Below are positions 56,582-64,000 of a DNA stretch of 64,000 nt, one piece after another (the first letter of the stretch is position 1; the number at the start of each line of letters is the position of its first letter). The position numbers and the translations under genes are program-made. Source of the stretch: Pseudorhodoferax soli (GTDB lineage: Bacteria; Pseudomonadota; Gammaproteobacteria; Burkholderiales; Burkholderiaceae_C); assembly GCF_003337555.1 (NCBI RefSeq), contig NZ_QPJK01000005.1, positions 248,001 through 312,000 on the forward strand. The letters are read 5' to 3'. The notes beneath the pieces were generated by a model. It saw nothing but the letters and a program-made list of their open reading frames with translations. It made no database searches and was not told the DNA's origin.

Positions 56582-57424
56582 ATGAAACCGCCCGCCCGCC
56601 TGCAATCGCTCATCGAAGAAGGCTTGATCGACACCGTGGTGCGCCAGCTCATGAGCGGCAAGGAAGCCATGGTCTTCGTGGTACGCAGCGGCGACCACAC
56701 GCACTGTGCCAAGGTCTACAAGGAGGCCACCCAGCGCAGTTTCCGCCAGGCGGTGGACTACACCGAGAACCGCAAGGTGAAGAACTCGCGCCAGGCCCGC
56801 GCCATGGCCAAGGGCACCAAGTTCGGCCGGCAGGCGCAGGAGGCCGCCTGGCAAAGCGCCGAGGTGGATGCCCTGTACCGGCTGGCCGATGCCGGCGTGC
56901 GCGTGCCCAAGCCCTACAACTTCTTCGAGGGCGTGCTGCTGATGGAGCTGGTCACCGACGCTGCAGGCGACGCCGCGCCGCGGCTGAACGACGTGGCCTT
57001 CACGCCCGAGGATGCGCGCCGCCACCACGCCACGCTGGTGACGGAGGTCGTGCGCATGCTGTGCGCAGGCGTCGTGCACGGCGACCTGTCGGAGTTCAAC
57101 ATCCTGCTGGCCGCAGACGGCCCCGTCGTCATCGACCTGCCGCAGGCCGTGGATGCGGCGGGCAACAACCATGCGCAACGCATGCTGCTGCGCGACGTGC
57201 GCAACCTGGCGGACTTCTTCGGCCAGTTCGCACCGGAACTGCGGGCCACGGCCTATGGGCCGGAGATCTGGGGCCTGTACCAGGCGGGGCTGCTGCAGGT
57301 GGACAGCCCGCTGACGGGGCGGTTCGTGCAGAGCACTGCGGCGGTGGACATGGGAGGCGTGCTGCGCGAGATCGATGCGGCGCGGGACGAGGAGGCGGCG
57401 CGGCAGCTGCGGATGGGGCGCTAG
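56582..57424 (+). CDS. RIO1-type serine protein kinase-like
   Basis: 280 residues. RIO kinases lack the activation segment of ordinary protein kinases. Here the nucleotide loop is SGKEAMVFVV (25-34), the flexible-loop region TENRKVKNSRQARAMAKGTKFG follows, the catalytic loop is VHGDLSEFNILL (Asp then Asn), and the metal site is VIDLPQAVD. All key residues are present, so it should bind ATP and may act as an ATPase or kinase. Bacterial RIO proteins are known in proteobacteria but their targets are unclear. It is transcribed alone. Confidence 0.92.
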   Translation: MKPPARLQSLIEEGLIDTVVRQLMSGKEAMVFVVRSGDHTHCAKVYKEATQRSFRQAVDYTENRKVKNSRQARAMAKGTKFGRQAQEAAWQSAEVDALYRLADAGVRVPKPYNFFEGVLLMELVTDAAGDAAPRLNDVAFTPEDARRHHATLVTEVVRMLCAGVVHGDLSEFNILLAADGPVVIDLPQAVDAAGNNHAQRMLLRDVRNLADFFGQFAPELRATAYGPEIWGLYQAGLLQVDSPLTGRFVQSTAAVDMGGVLREIDAARDEEAARQLRMGR

Positions 57425-57539
57425 CCAGAGCCACGGGCATTGGTGAACATGGCTTCAGCCCGTCGCGATGACGGTCTGCCATGGGCTACTGCCTGTGGCT
57501 CGGGTCGCGTCGTGTGATCAACGATGCTTGCCGTGCGTG

Positions 57540-57944
57540 CTAACCGGGCACACGCACGCCGCGGACGCCAACGTTGGCTGCTCGGCGAACAAACTGCTTG
57601 TCGAAGGTGACCAAGGACTCGTCTTCCGGGCGCTGGTAAGCATGCACTGCGTCAGCGAAATCGAGACCTGCTGCATATGCCGCCAGGATCGCCTGCACCT
57701 GCGTCGGATGTTCAGCAGCCACGTGGTCGATCGACAGGAACTCTTGCAGACTCAACGCGATCGTCTGAACATCAAGCTTGAAGAAGCCGCGCAGCACACA
57801 TTCGCATTCCATGAGCACCGCTGCCGAGACGGTGCATGTGTGGGTGTTCAGCAGCTTCATCGCCCGCGCCAATTGGGCGCGGTCGTCCCCCACCAGAAGG
57901 CGGACGACCACGTTGGTATCCAGCCAGACGCGCGGTCTGGCCAT
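57540..57944 (-). CDS. vapC: VapC-type PIN-domain toxin
   Basis: 134 residues, a complete PIN nuclease. The acidic metal site is D9 (WLDTNVVVR), E46 (LMECECVLR), D95/D98 (GLDFADAVH) and D115 (TFDKQF). VapC toxins cleave tRNA or rRNA and are neutralised by the partner antitoxin. The ATG overlaps the antitoxin stop codon (TGATG), the usual antitoxin-first order. It is not connected to a mobile element in the window. Confidence 0.9.
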   Translation of the reverse strand: MARPRVWLDTNVVVRLLVGDDRAQLARAMKLLNTHTCTVSAAVLMECECVLRGFFKLDVQTIALSLQEFLSIDHVAAEHPTQVQAILAAYAAGLDFADAVHAYQRPEDESLVTFDKQFVRRAANVGVRGVRVPG

Positions 57945-58225
57945 CAGCGTCCGCCGCGCCGCTCTGCTTCGTCGGCAATCGCCTGCTTCATTTCCGCGGC
58001 GCTCACGGCCTTGCCCTGATAGCCGATACGTTCCTGGATGCTCCGCAGCGTTGTACTGGCATCCTGCTTGTGCTGCGCTGAGGCCGGCCGCAGCAAGATG
58101 CCTTCATCCGTCTGCTCTGCCACCAAGGCCGTGCCCGCCGGCCAGCGTTTGGCGTCCCGCAGCGCTTTGGGGATGATGACCTGCCCCTTGCTCGAGATGT
58201 GCGTCGTGGACGTCGTGTTGGCCAT
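57944..58225 (-). CDS. vapB: AbrB/SpoVT-type antitoxin of the VapC pair
   Basis: 93 residues. The N-terminal ~50 residues form a swapped-hairpin AbrB DNA-binding domain (TTHISSKGQVIIPKALRDAKRWPAGTALVAEQT), and the C-terminal part (SAAEMKQAIADEAERRG) should wrap the toxin. It normally represses its own promoter. Start ATG 58225, with AGGGG upstream. It overlaps vapC and is cotranscribed with it. Confidence 0.9.
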   Translation of the reverse strand: MANTTSTTHISSKGQVIIPKALRDAKRWPAGTALVAEQTDEGILLRPASAQHKQDASTTLRSIQERIGYQGKAVSAAEMKQAIADEAERRGGR

Positions 58226-58341
58226 GCTGATGCCCCTGGTAAGGCGGTCATCTTACCGATGCGCTGTTGTAGAGGCAACACGTGCTTTGGCCGGGGCCGC
58301 TGCCGACAGGCGCGTGCTGTCCGTTTGACCCTCGGCCTTCC

Positions 58342-58880
58342 CTACACCGCCACCGCTTGCCCGCTCGCCCCGCTGAAGTCGCGCTGCCACAGCGCGTGGC
58401 CCGGGTCGTCCGCCAGCGCGGGGTAGAACACACGGCCCACCTGCGGCCGGCGCTGCAGCCACTGCGCGACCTCGGTCGCATGGGGCGGTTCTGCGCCAGG
58501 CGCACGGGCAGCGTGCGCAAGCCGCACAAGGCCAGGTAAGCGTCGTCGGCACCGATGGTCAGGCCCAGGGTCCCGTAGGCGGTGGTGGGCTTGGTGGCCA
58601 GGGCCGGCGTGTCGGCCACGACGATGCCCTGCATCACATCCGAGCAGCCGCCGCTCCAGGTGTTGTCGGCCGACACGGGGATGCCGTGCGCGCGCCACGA
58701 CCGCCAGCGCAGGCAGGGTCCAGCACCTCGTGGAGCAGCGAGCTGGGCGACTCCAGGTACACCAGCTTGGTGTTGGGCCGGATCTTCGCGGCGAGGTGGT
58801 CTCGCGAGGGCGATAGGTATTCGAGCGTGATCCGCAGGGGCTGCAACAGCGTGGCGTCCACACGGCGCCTGCAAGCAACG
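58342..58880 (-). pseudogene. Decayed cystathionine beta-lyase-like (MetC) remnant
   Basis: Minus-strand pieces of one Cys/Met-metabolism PLP enzyme lie in order in three frames: LRITLEYLSPSRDHLAAK, then KLVYLESPSSLLHEV in one frame; IPVSADNTWSGG and DVMQGIVVADTPAL with GADDAYLALCGLRTLPVRLAQN in a second; then TEVAQWLQRRPQVGRVFYPAL in a third. At least two frameshifts separate them. Between NTW and SDVM about 25 residues are missing, including the PLP-binding lysine (AATKYIVGHSDV in active relatives). The N-terminal third is absent, and a TAG ends the last piece early. It cannot make an active enzyme. Confidence 0.8.
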
Positions 58881-59079
58881 TATAGCCAAGCCGCGACCTT
58901 GGCTGGCGCCGTGTGTGGATTTGCAGGCCGCCGAACAACATGCCGATCGCGAGCCAATGCGTTCGGCCAGGGACTGTCCTATCGCGACCCATCGCGGGCC
59001 TTGGTGGACGCACGGCAGCGGCTGTGGGTCCACCGTGCCGATCGACTTTCGCTCCGGCCGCAGGCGGCAGGGCATCGTC

Positions 59080-61083
59080 TCACGCGGTCGTCGCGAGCGG
59101 CTGCGCCCGCGTGGCCGGGTCGATGTACCGGTGCCGCACATGGCGCTCGAGCCAGTCCACGATGCGCAGCGCCGCGTCTTCGCGGCAAGACGGCGCGCCG
59201 CTGGCCAGGAAGCCGTGGGTTTCGCCCGGGTAGAGCACCAGTTCGGTCGGCACTTCGCTGGCCCGGGCCAGGCTGACGAACAGCTCCTCGGACTGGCACT
59301 TGGGGCAGCGTTCGTCTTCCTTGCCCTGCATGAACAGTGTGGGCGTGGACGACTTCTCGATGTGCTGCAGCGGCGACAGCTTGCGCGCCAGTTCCCGGTC
59401 GAACACGGGCTGGCTCCCCATGTAGAAGGGATCGGCGTAGTAGCCGCCATCGGAGGTGCCGTAGTGGGTTTCGATGTTGCCGACCGGCGCCATGACCACC
59501 GCCGCCTGGAACACCCCGCTGTTGCCCGTCGCATAGGCGCTCAGAAAGCCGCCATACGATTTGCCCGAGACAGCCACGCGTTCATCGCACAGGCCCTGCT
59601 CGCGCAATTGCCCGATCGCAGCCAGGTACTGGGGCAGATCCAGTTCACCCCAACGGCCCGCCAGACGCTTGCAGAATTCCCGGCCGAAGCTGGCCGAGCC
59701 GACTGCATTCAGCGCCAGCACCGACCATCCCGCTGCGCACAGGGTGTGCCAGTACACATTGGTATCGAAGTCCAGCAGTGCGTAGCTGGCCGGGCCGCCA
59801 TGGATGTCGCAGAGCAGCGGTTGGGGGCCGGTGCTGCCGCGCCGCCGCAGCAGCCACCCCTGCACCGTCTCCTTGCCGCCTCGGCCGTCTGGCACCTCGA
59901 ACGAGATGGAGCTCGTCTCGATCGGGTCGCGTGCATCCCACCATGGGTTGAGCCGGCTGAGTTGCCGTTCGTTCTGGACCGCCGCTGCGCCCGACCGTGG
60001 CATCACCCAGACCTCGCTGGGCTGCGACGGGTGGTCAACGGCATAGACCAGGTGCGATGGTGTCGCGCAGAACGCACTCAGCTGCCGGTCGCCGCCTGCC
60101 ATCACGGTCACCGACTGATCCTGCACGCGAAGCGCCGCGATCTGGTGGCAGCCCCTGTGCGCCCGGCTGAACACCAGGCTCGCGCCATCGTCGTCCCAGC
60201 ACATGGACACCGGATCGGCCACATCGACGGTCTCTTGGCACAGCGGCCTGGCCACGGCGCTGTCTACATCGAACAGCCACAGCACTGGCTCCGCATCCCC
60301 TTCATCCGTGGCACCGGTGAAGGCGATGCTGCGGCCGTCGGGCGACCAGTGCGGCTGCATGACGATGGCGTGGTGGGCGGTCAAGCGCCGGGGCCGGCCT
60401 CCGTCGGCAGCGCAGACCCACAGGTCGTTGCAGTGCGCGAATCGGCCTTCCCTCGTCCGCGCGTAGGCGATCTGGCTGCCGTCGGCCGACACGTCGAATG
60501 CCAGCACGTCGAAGGCGCCATCGGTCAGCTGGCTGCGTTCGCCGCAGTCCAGCGCGAGCCGGAACAGGTGGAACTCCCGCTGGAGAAGGAAGCCGACGCC
60601 GTCTTCCTTGTACGGCAGCCGCCATGCCAGCTCTGGCCGGCACTTCTTCTGGGTCGGCTTGCGCCCGAGCGCACGCGCTCCGCGGAGGTCCGGGTCCACC
60701 TCTACAGCAGCGCAGACGAGCAGAGCCGTGCCCGACGGAAACCACCGCAGATCGGAGATGCCCTGGGGGAACGTCCCGACCTGGCGGGCTTCGCCCCCGG
60801 CAGGGTCGATGACGAACACCTGGGAGGTGCCGGTCCGGGTGGAGATGAAGGCGAGCTGTGTGCCGTCGGGCGACCACCGGGGCGCGCTGTCCTGCCCGGG
60901 CCCGCGCGTGAGTTGCCTGGCAGCCGATCCGTCCAGCGCAAAAGTCCAGATGCACGAGACATGCTGGTCCTGTTCAACATCGACGGATTTGACGGTGCAT
61001 GCGGCTGTCGCGGCCGAGCACTGGATCTCCGTCACGTGGTGGTTCAGGAACAGGTCAGGGACCGCGAACGGTTGTGTCGACAT
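59080..61083 (-). CDS. S9-family (prolyl oligopeptidase-type) serine peptidase
   Basis: 667 residues. The N-terminal ~400 form a beta-propeller with repeated WSPDGTQLAF, WFPSGTALLV and WSPDGRSIAF blades (TolB-like). The C-terminal alpha/beta-hydrolase holds the triad Ser509 (SGKSYGGF), Asp in QGKEDERCP and His in GETHGFL. No signal peptide is evident, so it is probably cytosolic and cleaves short peptides or acylated amino acids (dipeptidyl or acyl-peptide hydrolase type). ATG 61083 is chosen by homology-like start MSTQPFAVPDLF; no ribosome-binding site is clear. It stands alone on its strand. Confidence 0.92.
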   Translation of the reverse strand: MSTQPFAVPDLFLNHHVTEIQCSAATAACTVKSVDVEQDQHVSCIWTFALDGSAARQLTRGPGQDSAPRWSPDGTQLAFISTRTGTSQVFVIDPAGGEARQVGTFPQGISDLRWFPSGTALLVCAAVEVDPDLRGARALGRKPTQKKCRPELAWRLPYKEDGVGFLLQREFHLFRLALDCGERSQLTDGAFDVLAFDVSADGSQIAYARTREGRFAHCNDLWVCAADGGRPRRLTAHHAIVMQPHWSPDGRSIAFTGATDEGDAEPVLWLFDVDSAVARPLCQETVDVADPVSMCWDDDGASLVFSRAHRGCHQIAALRVQDQSVTVMAGGDRQLSAFCATPSHLVYAVDHPSQPSEVWVMPRSGAAAVQNERQLSRLNPWWDARDPIETSSISFEVPDGRGGKETVQGWLLRRRGSTGPQPLLCDIHGGPASYALLDFDTNVYWHTLCAAGWSVLALNAVGSASFGREFCKRLAGRWGELDLPQYLAAIGQLREQGLCDERVAVSGKSYGGFLSAYATGNSGVFQAAVVMAPVGNIETHYGTSDGGYYADPFYMGSQPVFDRELARKLSPLQHIEKSSTPTLFMQGKEDERCPKCQSEELFVSLARASEVPTELVLYPGETHGFLASGAPSCREDAALRIVDWLERHVRHRYIDPATRAQPLATTA

Positions 61084-61397
61084 GCGGTGCAAAGCAAGAG
61101 CTGGTAGGCCCCCACCCGGGCATTCGGCGTTCCCGGCCCGCGTGCGCGGACGGGCTTTCGGGCCGGGCCATCGCAAGCGGGGAGCCGCACAAGTTGCAGC
61201 AGTTGCTCCGTCCCGCGAAGCAGGGAGCACTGCCCGGGCAGATTGCCGGGCACATCTCGGCCCTTGTCGAGAGGCCCGGGCTGTGAACGCGGCAATTTCC
61301 GGGAACCCGGCTTGCCGGGAGGACTTCTGCGATCCATCCTGCGCCTCACCCGTCGGGTGAGACACCATGGCAGCGCAACAACAACCGGCAGGTCTTC
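61084..61397. other. Divergent spacer between the peptidase and lipoprotein genes
   Basis: 314 bases with no supported gene. CACCCGTCGGGTG (61349-61361) is a short hairpin with CACCCG arms ahead of the lipoprotein gene. No clear promoter hexamers. Confidence 0.35.
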
Positions 61398-61916
61398 ATG
61401 AAACTCTTGCGTGTGCGCCGCGCGCGCCTGTTCCAGCGGCTGATCCGCGCAGCGCTCGCCACAGGGGCTACCGCCGCGCTGCTCGCCTGTGCAGGCGGTG
61501 TGCAGCCGGGCATGTCACGCGGCGACGTCGTGTCACGCCTCGGCTCGCCAACCCGCAGCGTTGCACTGCCCATGGGCGGCGAGCGCCTGCAGTACTCCTC
61601 CCAGCCCGCAGGGCAGCAAGCGGTCATGGTCGATCTGGCGCCGGACGGGCGTGTGGTCCAGTCCCGCCAGGTGCTGAACGAGACCGACCTCGGCCGCATC
61701 GGCACCGCCGGCGATTGGACGCGCGCAGACGTCGAACGCGAGTTCGGCCCTCCGGCCTCGGTCGGCCACGTGGCGTCCTGGAACGGACCGATCCTCACCT
61801 ACCGCTGGCGGGGTGGCGGTGTCGATCAGGTCTATTCGGTGTATCTGGACGGGCAAGGTGTGGTGCGCCGCGCGCACACGGGGATGGACCCGGCACATTT
61901 CCGCGATCGCCGCTGA
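61398..61916 (+). CDS. SmpA/BamE-like lipoprotein, two repeats
   Basis: 172 residues. A signal sequence with an Arg-rich start ends in a lipobox ALLAC (Cys31), followed by AGG, which would send the lipoprotein to the outer membrane. The mature part has two similar units, GMSRGDVVSRLGSPTRSV (38-55) and WTRADVEREFGPPASVGHV, resembling the helix-turn-strand repeats of SmpA/BamE proteins. True BamE has only one and is smaller, so this is a relative with unknown role, perhaps in envelope assembly. Monocistronic. Confidence 0.82.
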   Translation: MKLLRVRRARLFQRLIRAALATGATAALLACAGGVQPGMSRGDVVSRLGSPTRSVALPMGGERLQYSSQPAGQQAVMVDLAPDGRVVQSRQVLNETDLGRIGTAGDWTRADVEREFGPPASVGHVASWNGPILTYRWRGGGVDQVYSVYLDGQGVVRRAHTGMDPAHFRDRR

Positions 61917-62075
61917 GCGCACGCGCATGAAAGAGGCCGCGAAGGCAGGAGCGCGGTGCCGGAACGGGCTGGCCGCTGCGCTGCGGCGGAAAATCTTGCC
62001 GCAACTTCGGTACCCGCTGGGCGGACAGGCACCGGCCGCACGCCGCGCTGCGCTGCGTTCCGCCGCGCCATGTCC

Positions 62076-63455
62076 TCAGTGCAGCTTGAGTGTGGGCTGG
62101 TAGGTCTTTTCCAGCCAGTCGCCCAGCAGCCTGGCCAGCATGCCGCGCCAGCCGTGGATCGCCAGTTCGTGCCGGCGGTACAGCCAGGCGTAGACCAGCT
62201 TGGCACTCAGCCCCTGCACGATCTGCTCGCGGCTGTGGCGCCCGAAACGGGTCGTCAGGTTGCCAGCCGCGCCGCGGTCGCCCAGGGACACGATGGCCCC
62301 CGCGCTGGCGAAACGGAAGGGCGCCGGGCGGCGTCCGCGCGCCTCGTCGTGCAGCGCCCCAGCGAGGTACGCGGCCTGGGCAGACGCGATCTGTGCCGTA
62401 TAGGGGGCGGGGCGGCCGTTGGCGGGATCGGTCCATTCAGCGCAGTCTCCGATGGCGTAGACATGCTCCAGCCCGGCACAGCGCAGGCGCTCGTCCACCT
62501 GCACCCGGCCGGACCGCGTGCGCCGCAGGGCGGGCATCCGCTCGAACACGCGCGGCCCCTGGATGCCGGCGGTCCAGATGCGCAGCTGCGCATCGATGCG
62601 GCGGCCGCTCGTCAGCACCACACCCGCGTCGTCCACGCGTGCCACGCGGTCGCCCAGGACCAGCTCCACCCGGCGTGCTCTCAGCGCGCCGGCGGCGTAG
62701 ACCGACACCTGCGGCGGATTGGCGCTCAGCAGGCGGTCGGCGCCTTCGACGAGGGTGAGCTGCACCTTGGAGCGGTCCAGCCCCGGTTCGTGCTCCCACA
62801 GCGCGTCGAGCGCATGGTGGATATCCGCGCTGAGTTCGACCCCCGTGGCCCCCCCGCCGATCACGACCACCGAGAGTTCCGGCTGCTCGTGGCGGGCGAT
62901 GCGGAAGGCCGCCGTGAGCAGGGCGTCGCGCAGCAGCAGGGCCTGTGCCGTGTTGTTGAGAAACAGGCAGTGCGCGCGCGCGCCCGGCGTGCCGAAGTCG
63001 TTCTCGTCGCTGCCCAGGGCCAGCACCAGCCTGCCGTACGAGATGGCGCGTTCCGGCAGCACTTGCCGGCCATCGGTTCCCATCAGCGGCGCCAACCGCA
63101 CGCTGCGCCGGACCGGGTCGACCTGCTGCAGCGTGCCGATTTCGAAGTGGTAGCCGTGCGCACGCGCATGGCCCAGGTACGAAGTCTCTGCGCCTGCCCG
63201 GCTCTGCATGGCCGTGGCGATCTCGTGCAGCCGCGGCTTCCAGACATGGCCCAGGCCATGGTCGACCAGCACGACCGGCGCTGGCGCCGCGCCGGCCCGT
63301 GCCCGGGACAGCCGAGTGACGAGTTCCAGGCCAGCAGCACCGCCGCCGACGACCACGGTGGGCGACAGGCCGTATGCAGGAACGGGCGCCGAGGCGCGGG
63401 GCGGTACGCCGGCGGGCACGGGCGCACGCTGGCGCAGCAAGGGATGCAAGGTCAT
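62076..63455 (-). CDS. Type II NADH dehydrogenase-like FAD/NAD oxidoreductase
   Basis: 459 residues. Two Rossmann motifs are clear: FAD loop VVVGGGAAGLELVTRL (34-49) and NAD loop VVVIGGGATGVELSADI, with YAIGDCAEWTDP for flavin contact. This is the NDH-2 pattern; NDH-2 enzymes pass electrons from NADH to quinone without pumping protons and bind the membrane through a C-terminal amphipathic region (here LLGDWLEKTYQPTLKLH). The N-terminus has a ~30-residue Pro/Ala leader before the FAD motif. ATG 63455 has AAGGAG very close; ATG 63467 is an alternative. Expected at the inner membrane. Confidence 0.9.
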   Translation of the reverse strand: MTLHPLLRQRAPVPAGVPPRASAPVPAYGLSPTVVVGGGAAGLELVTRLSRARAGAAPAPVVLVDHGLGHVWKPRLHEIATAMQSRAGAETSYLGHARAHGYHFEIGTLQQVDPVRRSVRLAPLMGTDGRQVLPERAISYGRLVLALGSDENDFGTPGARAHCLFLNNTAQALLLRDALLTAAFRIARHEQPELSVVVIGGGATGVELSADIHHALDALWEHEPGLDRSKVQLTLVEGADRLLSANPPQVSVYAAGALRARRVELVLGDRVARVDDAGVVLTSGRRIDAQLRIWTAGIQGPRVFERMPALRRTRSGRVQVDERLRCAGLEHVYAIGDCAEWTDPANGRPAPYTAQIASAQAAYLAGALHDEARGRRPAPFRFASAGAIVSLGDRGAAGNLTTRFGRHSREQIVQGLSAKLVYAWLYRRHELAIHGWRGMLARLLGDWLEKTYQPTLKLH

Positions 63456-63638
63456 GGCTCCTTCCATGGCAAGCCGACTTTTCCGCACGGATCTGGACCT
63501 GGCACTGCCTGCACTGGCGGTGGCAATCCGGGTGCCCGGCCGGCAGCGGCTGTCGTGCCGCGGCATCGGAATTGCCCCGCAGTCGTGGGTGGCGTCTGCA
63601 AGCGGTGTGGACGCCCAAACCCTTTCATGGAGATGCGC

Positions 63639-63959
63639 ATGACCAAGAAGCACGATTTCCTGCGCGATGAGCAGTCGCGCCAGAAACACCCGGAAAAGCA
63701 CCAGGTCGGCAGTCCGGCCGACCTGCAGGCCAGCGCCGGGCAGCAAGGCCATCGGCCCGACGCGCAGGAGCCCGGCACGGGCAAGCTGGCCAACGACCAC
63801 AACAAGACCGGGCAGCAGGCGCCATCGCAGACCAACCAGGGCCGACGCACCCCGGCCAGCCGGCACGACCGGCAGACCATGGGCGCAGGGCCGCAGAACC
63901 AGGTCTCCGCCCGCAAGGGCGGCGGCGGCGCCGGCCGCACGCCCCGGGGCAGCGGCTGA
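63639..63959 (+). CDS. Small disordered polar protein
   Basis: 106 residues, rich in Gln, Lys, Arg, Gly, Ser and His with almost no hydrophobic residues (KHDFLRDEQSRQKHPEKHQ..., ...GGGGAGRTPRGSG). It should be disordered and is similar in composition to hydrophilin-like stress proteins, but I do not recognise the family. ATG 63639 has GGAG six bases upstream; 63627 and 63633 are alternative in-frame ATGs. It is divergent from the NADH-dehydrogenase-like gene. Confidence 0.6.
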   Translation: MTKKHDFLRDEQSRQKHPEKHQVGSPADLQASAGQQGHRPDAQEPGTGKLANDHNKTGQQAPSQTNQGRRTPASRHDRQTMGAGPQNQVSARKGGGGAGRTPRGSG

Positions 63960-64000
63960 GCCGCATGCTGCGCGGCATCTGCGGCATCTGCAACGCCGGC

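Noticed and set aside
57540-58880. Mobile genetic element around vapBC and the metC remnant
   Set aside because: No transposase, integrase, terminal repeats or att-like direct repeats could be found.

Overview
The window is GC-rich, densely packed chromosomal DNA from a beta-proteobacterium, most probably a Burkholderiales member of the Comamonadaceae type. Three things support this. The run yebC-purD-hemF-nadD-rsfS-rlmH-maf...rng is the order known from Burkholderiales. A Bug/TctC-type periplasmic receptor and a beta-proteobacterial OmpC-like porin ending in Phe are present. Many genes overlap by ATGA. I saw no rRNA, tRNA, CRISPR array, transposase or prophage gene.

Layout. 1-2.4 kb: end of a cytosine-deaminase-like gene, then a signalling operon (CheY-like receiver, CheC phosphatase, PAS-GGDEF cyclase). 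2.4-6.5 kb (minus): a uracil-catabolism operon of the URC type (URC1, URC4/DUF1688, upp) ending in a LOG-family lipoprotein. 6.6-10.3 kb: a Lys/Ala-rich exported peptide, an amidase and a YjgR/HerA-type ATPase. 10.3-19.5 kb: the housekeeping operon, with three accessory genes between maf and rng and an unusual basic tail on RsfS. 20.3-26.8 kb: a 1682-residue kinase-like/AAA/GAF/histidine-kinase protein and a receiver-PAS-histidine-kinase partner. 26.8-36.5 kb: LysR regulator, YcaC-like hydrolase, TDT transporter, DUF1622 protein, porin, and an alpha/beta-hydrolase, XapX, YtcJ-like amidohydrolase and MFS transporter series. 36.5-39.2 kb: three response regulators without a kinase, then a DoxX protein.

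39.5-51.8 kb is a catabolic island. One minus-strand operon encodes RidA, an amidase, a peptide-type ABC transporter (receptor, two permeases, fused ATPase) and a class II aldolase. A second encodes a Bug receptor and a PhzF-like enzyme. Two related AraC-family regulators lie in the island. The promoters of the two operons share the same architecture: a 12-bp element, two direct half-sites 22 bp apart, and an ATG at the same distance. I infer that one AraC protein controls both operons.

51.7-54.2 kb carries davB-davA (lysine to 5-aminovalerate), followed by a class IV aminotransferase divergent from a TetR gene with two overlapping palindromes between them. 56.6-64 kb holds a RIO-type kinase, a VapBC toxin-antitoxin pair, a decayed metC remnant, an S9 peptidase, a SmpA-like lipoprotein, a type II NADH dehydrogenase-like oxidoreductase and a disordered polar protein.

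Functions come from motif and family recognition by eye. No database search or alignment was run.
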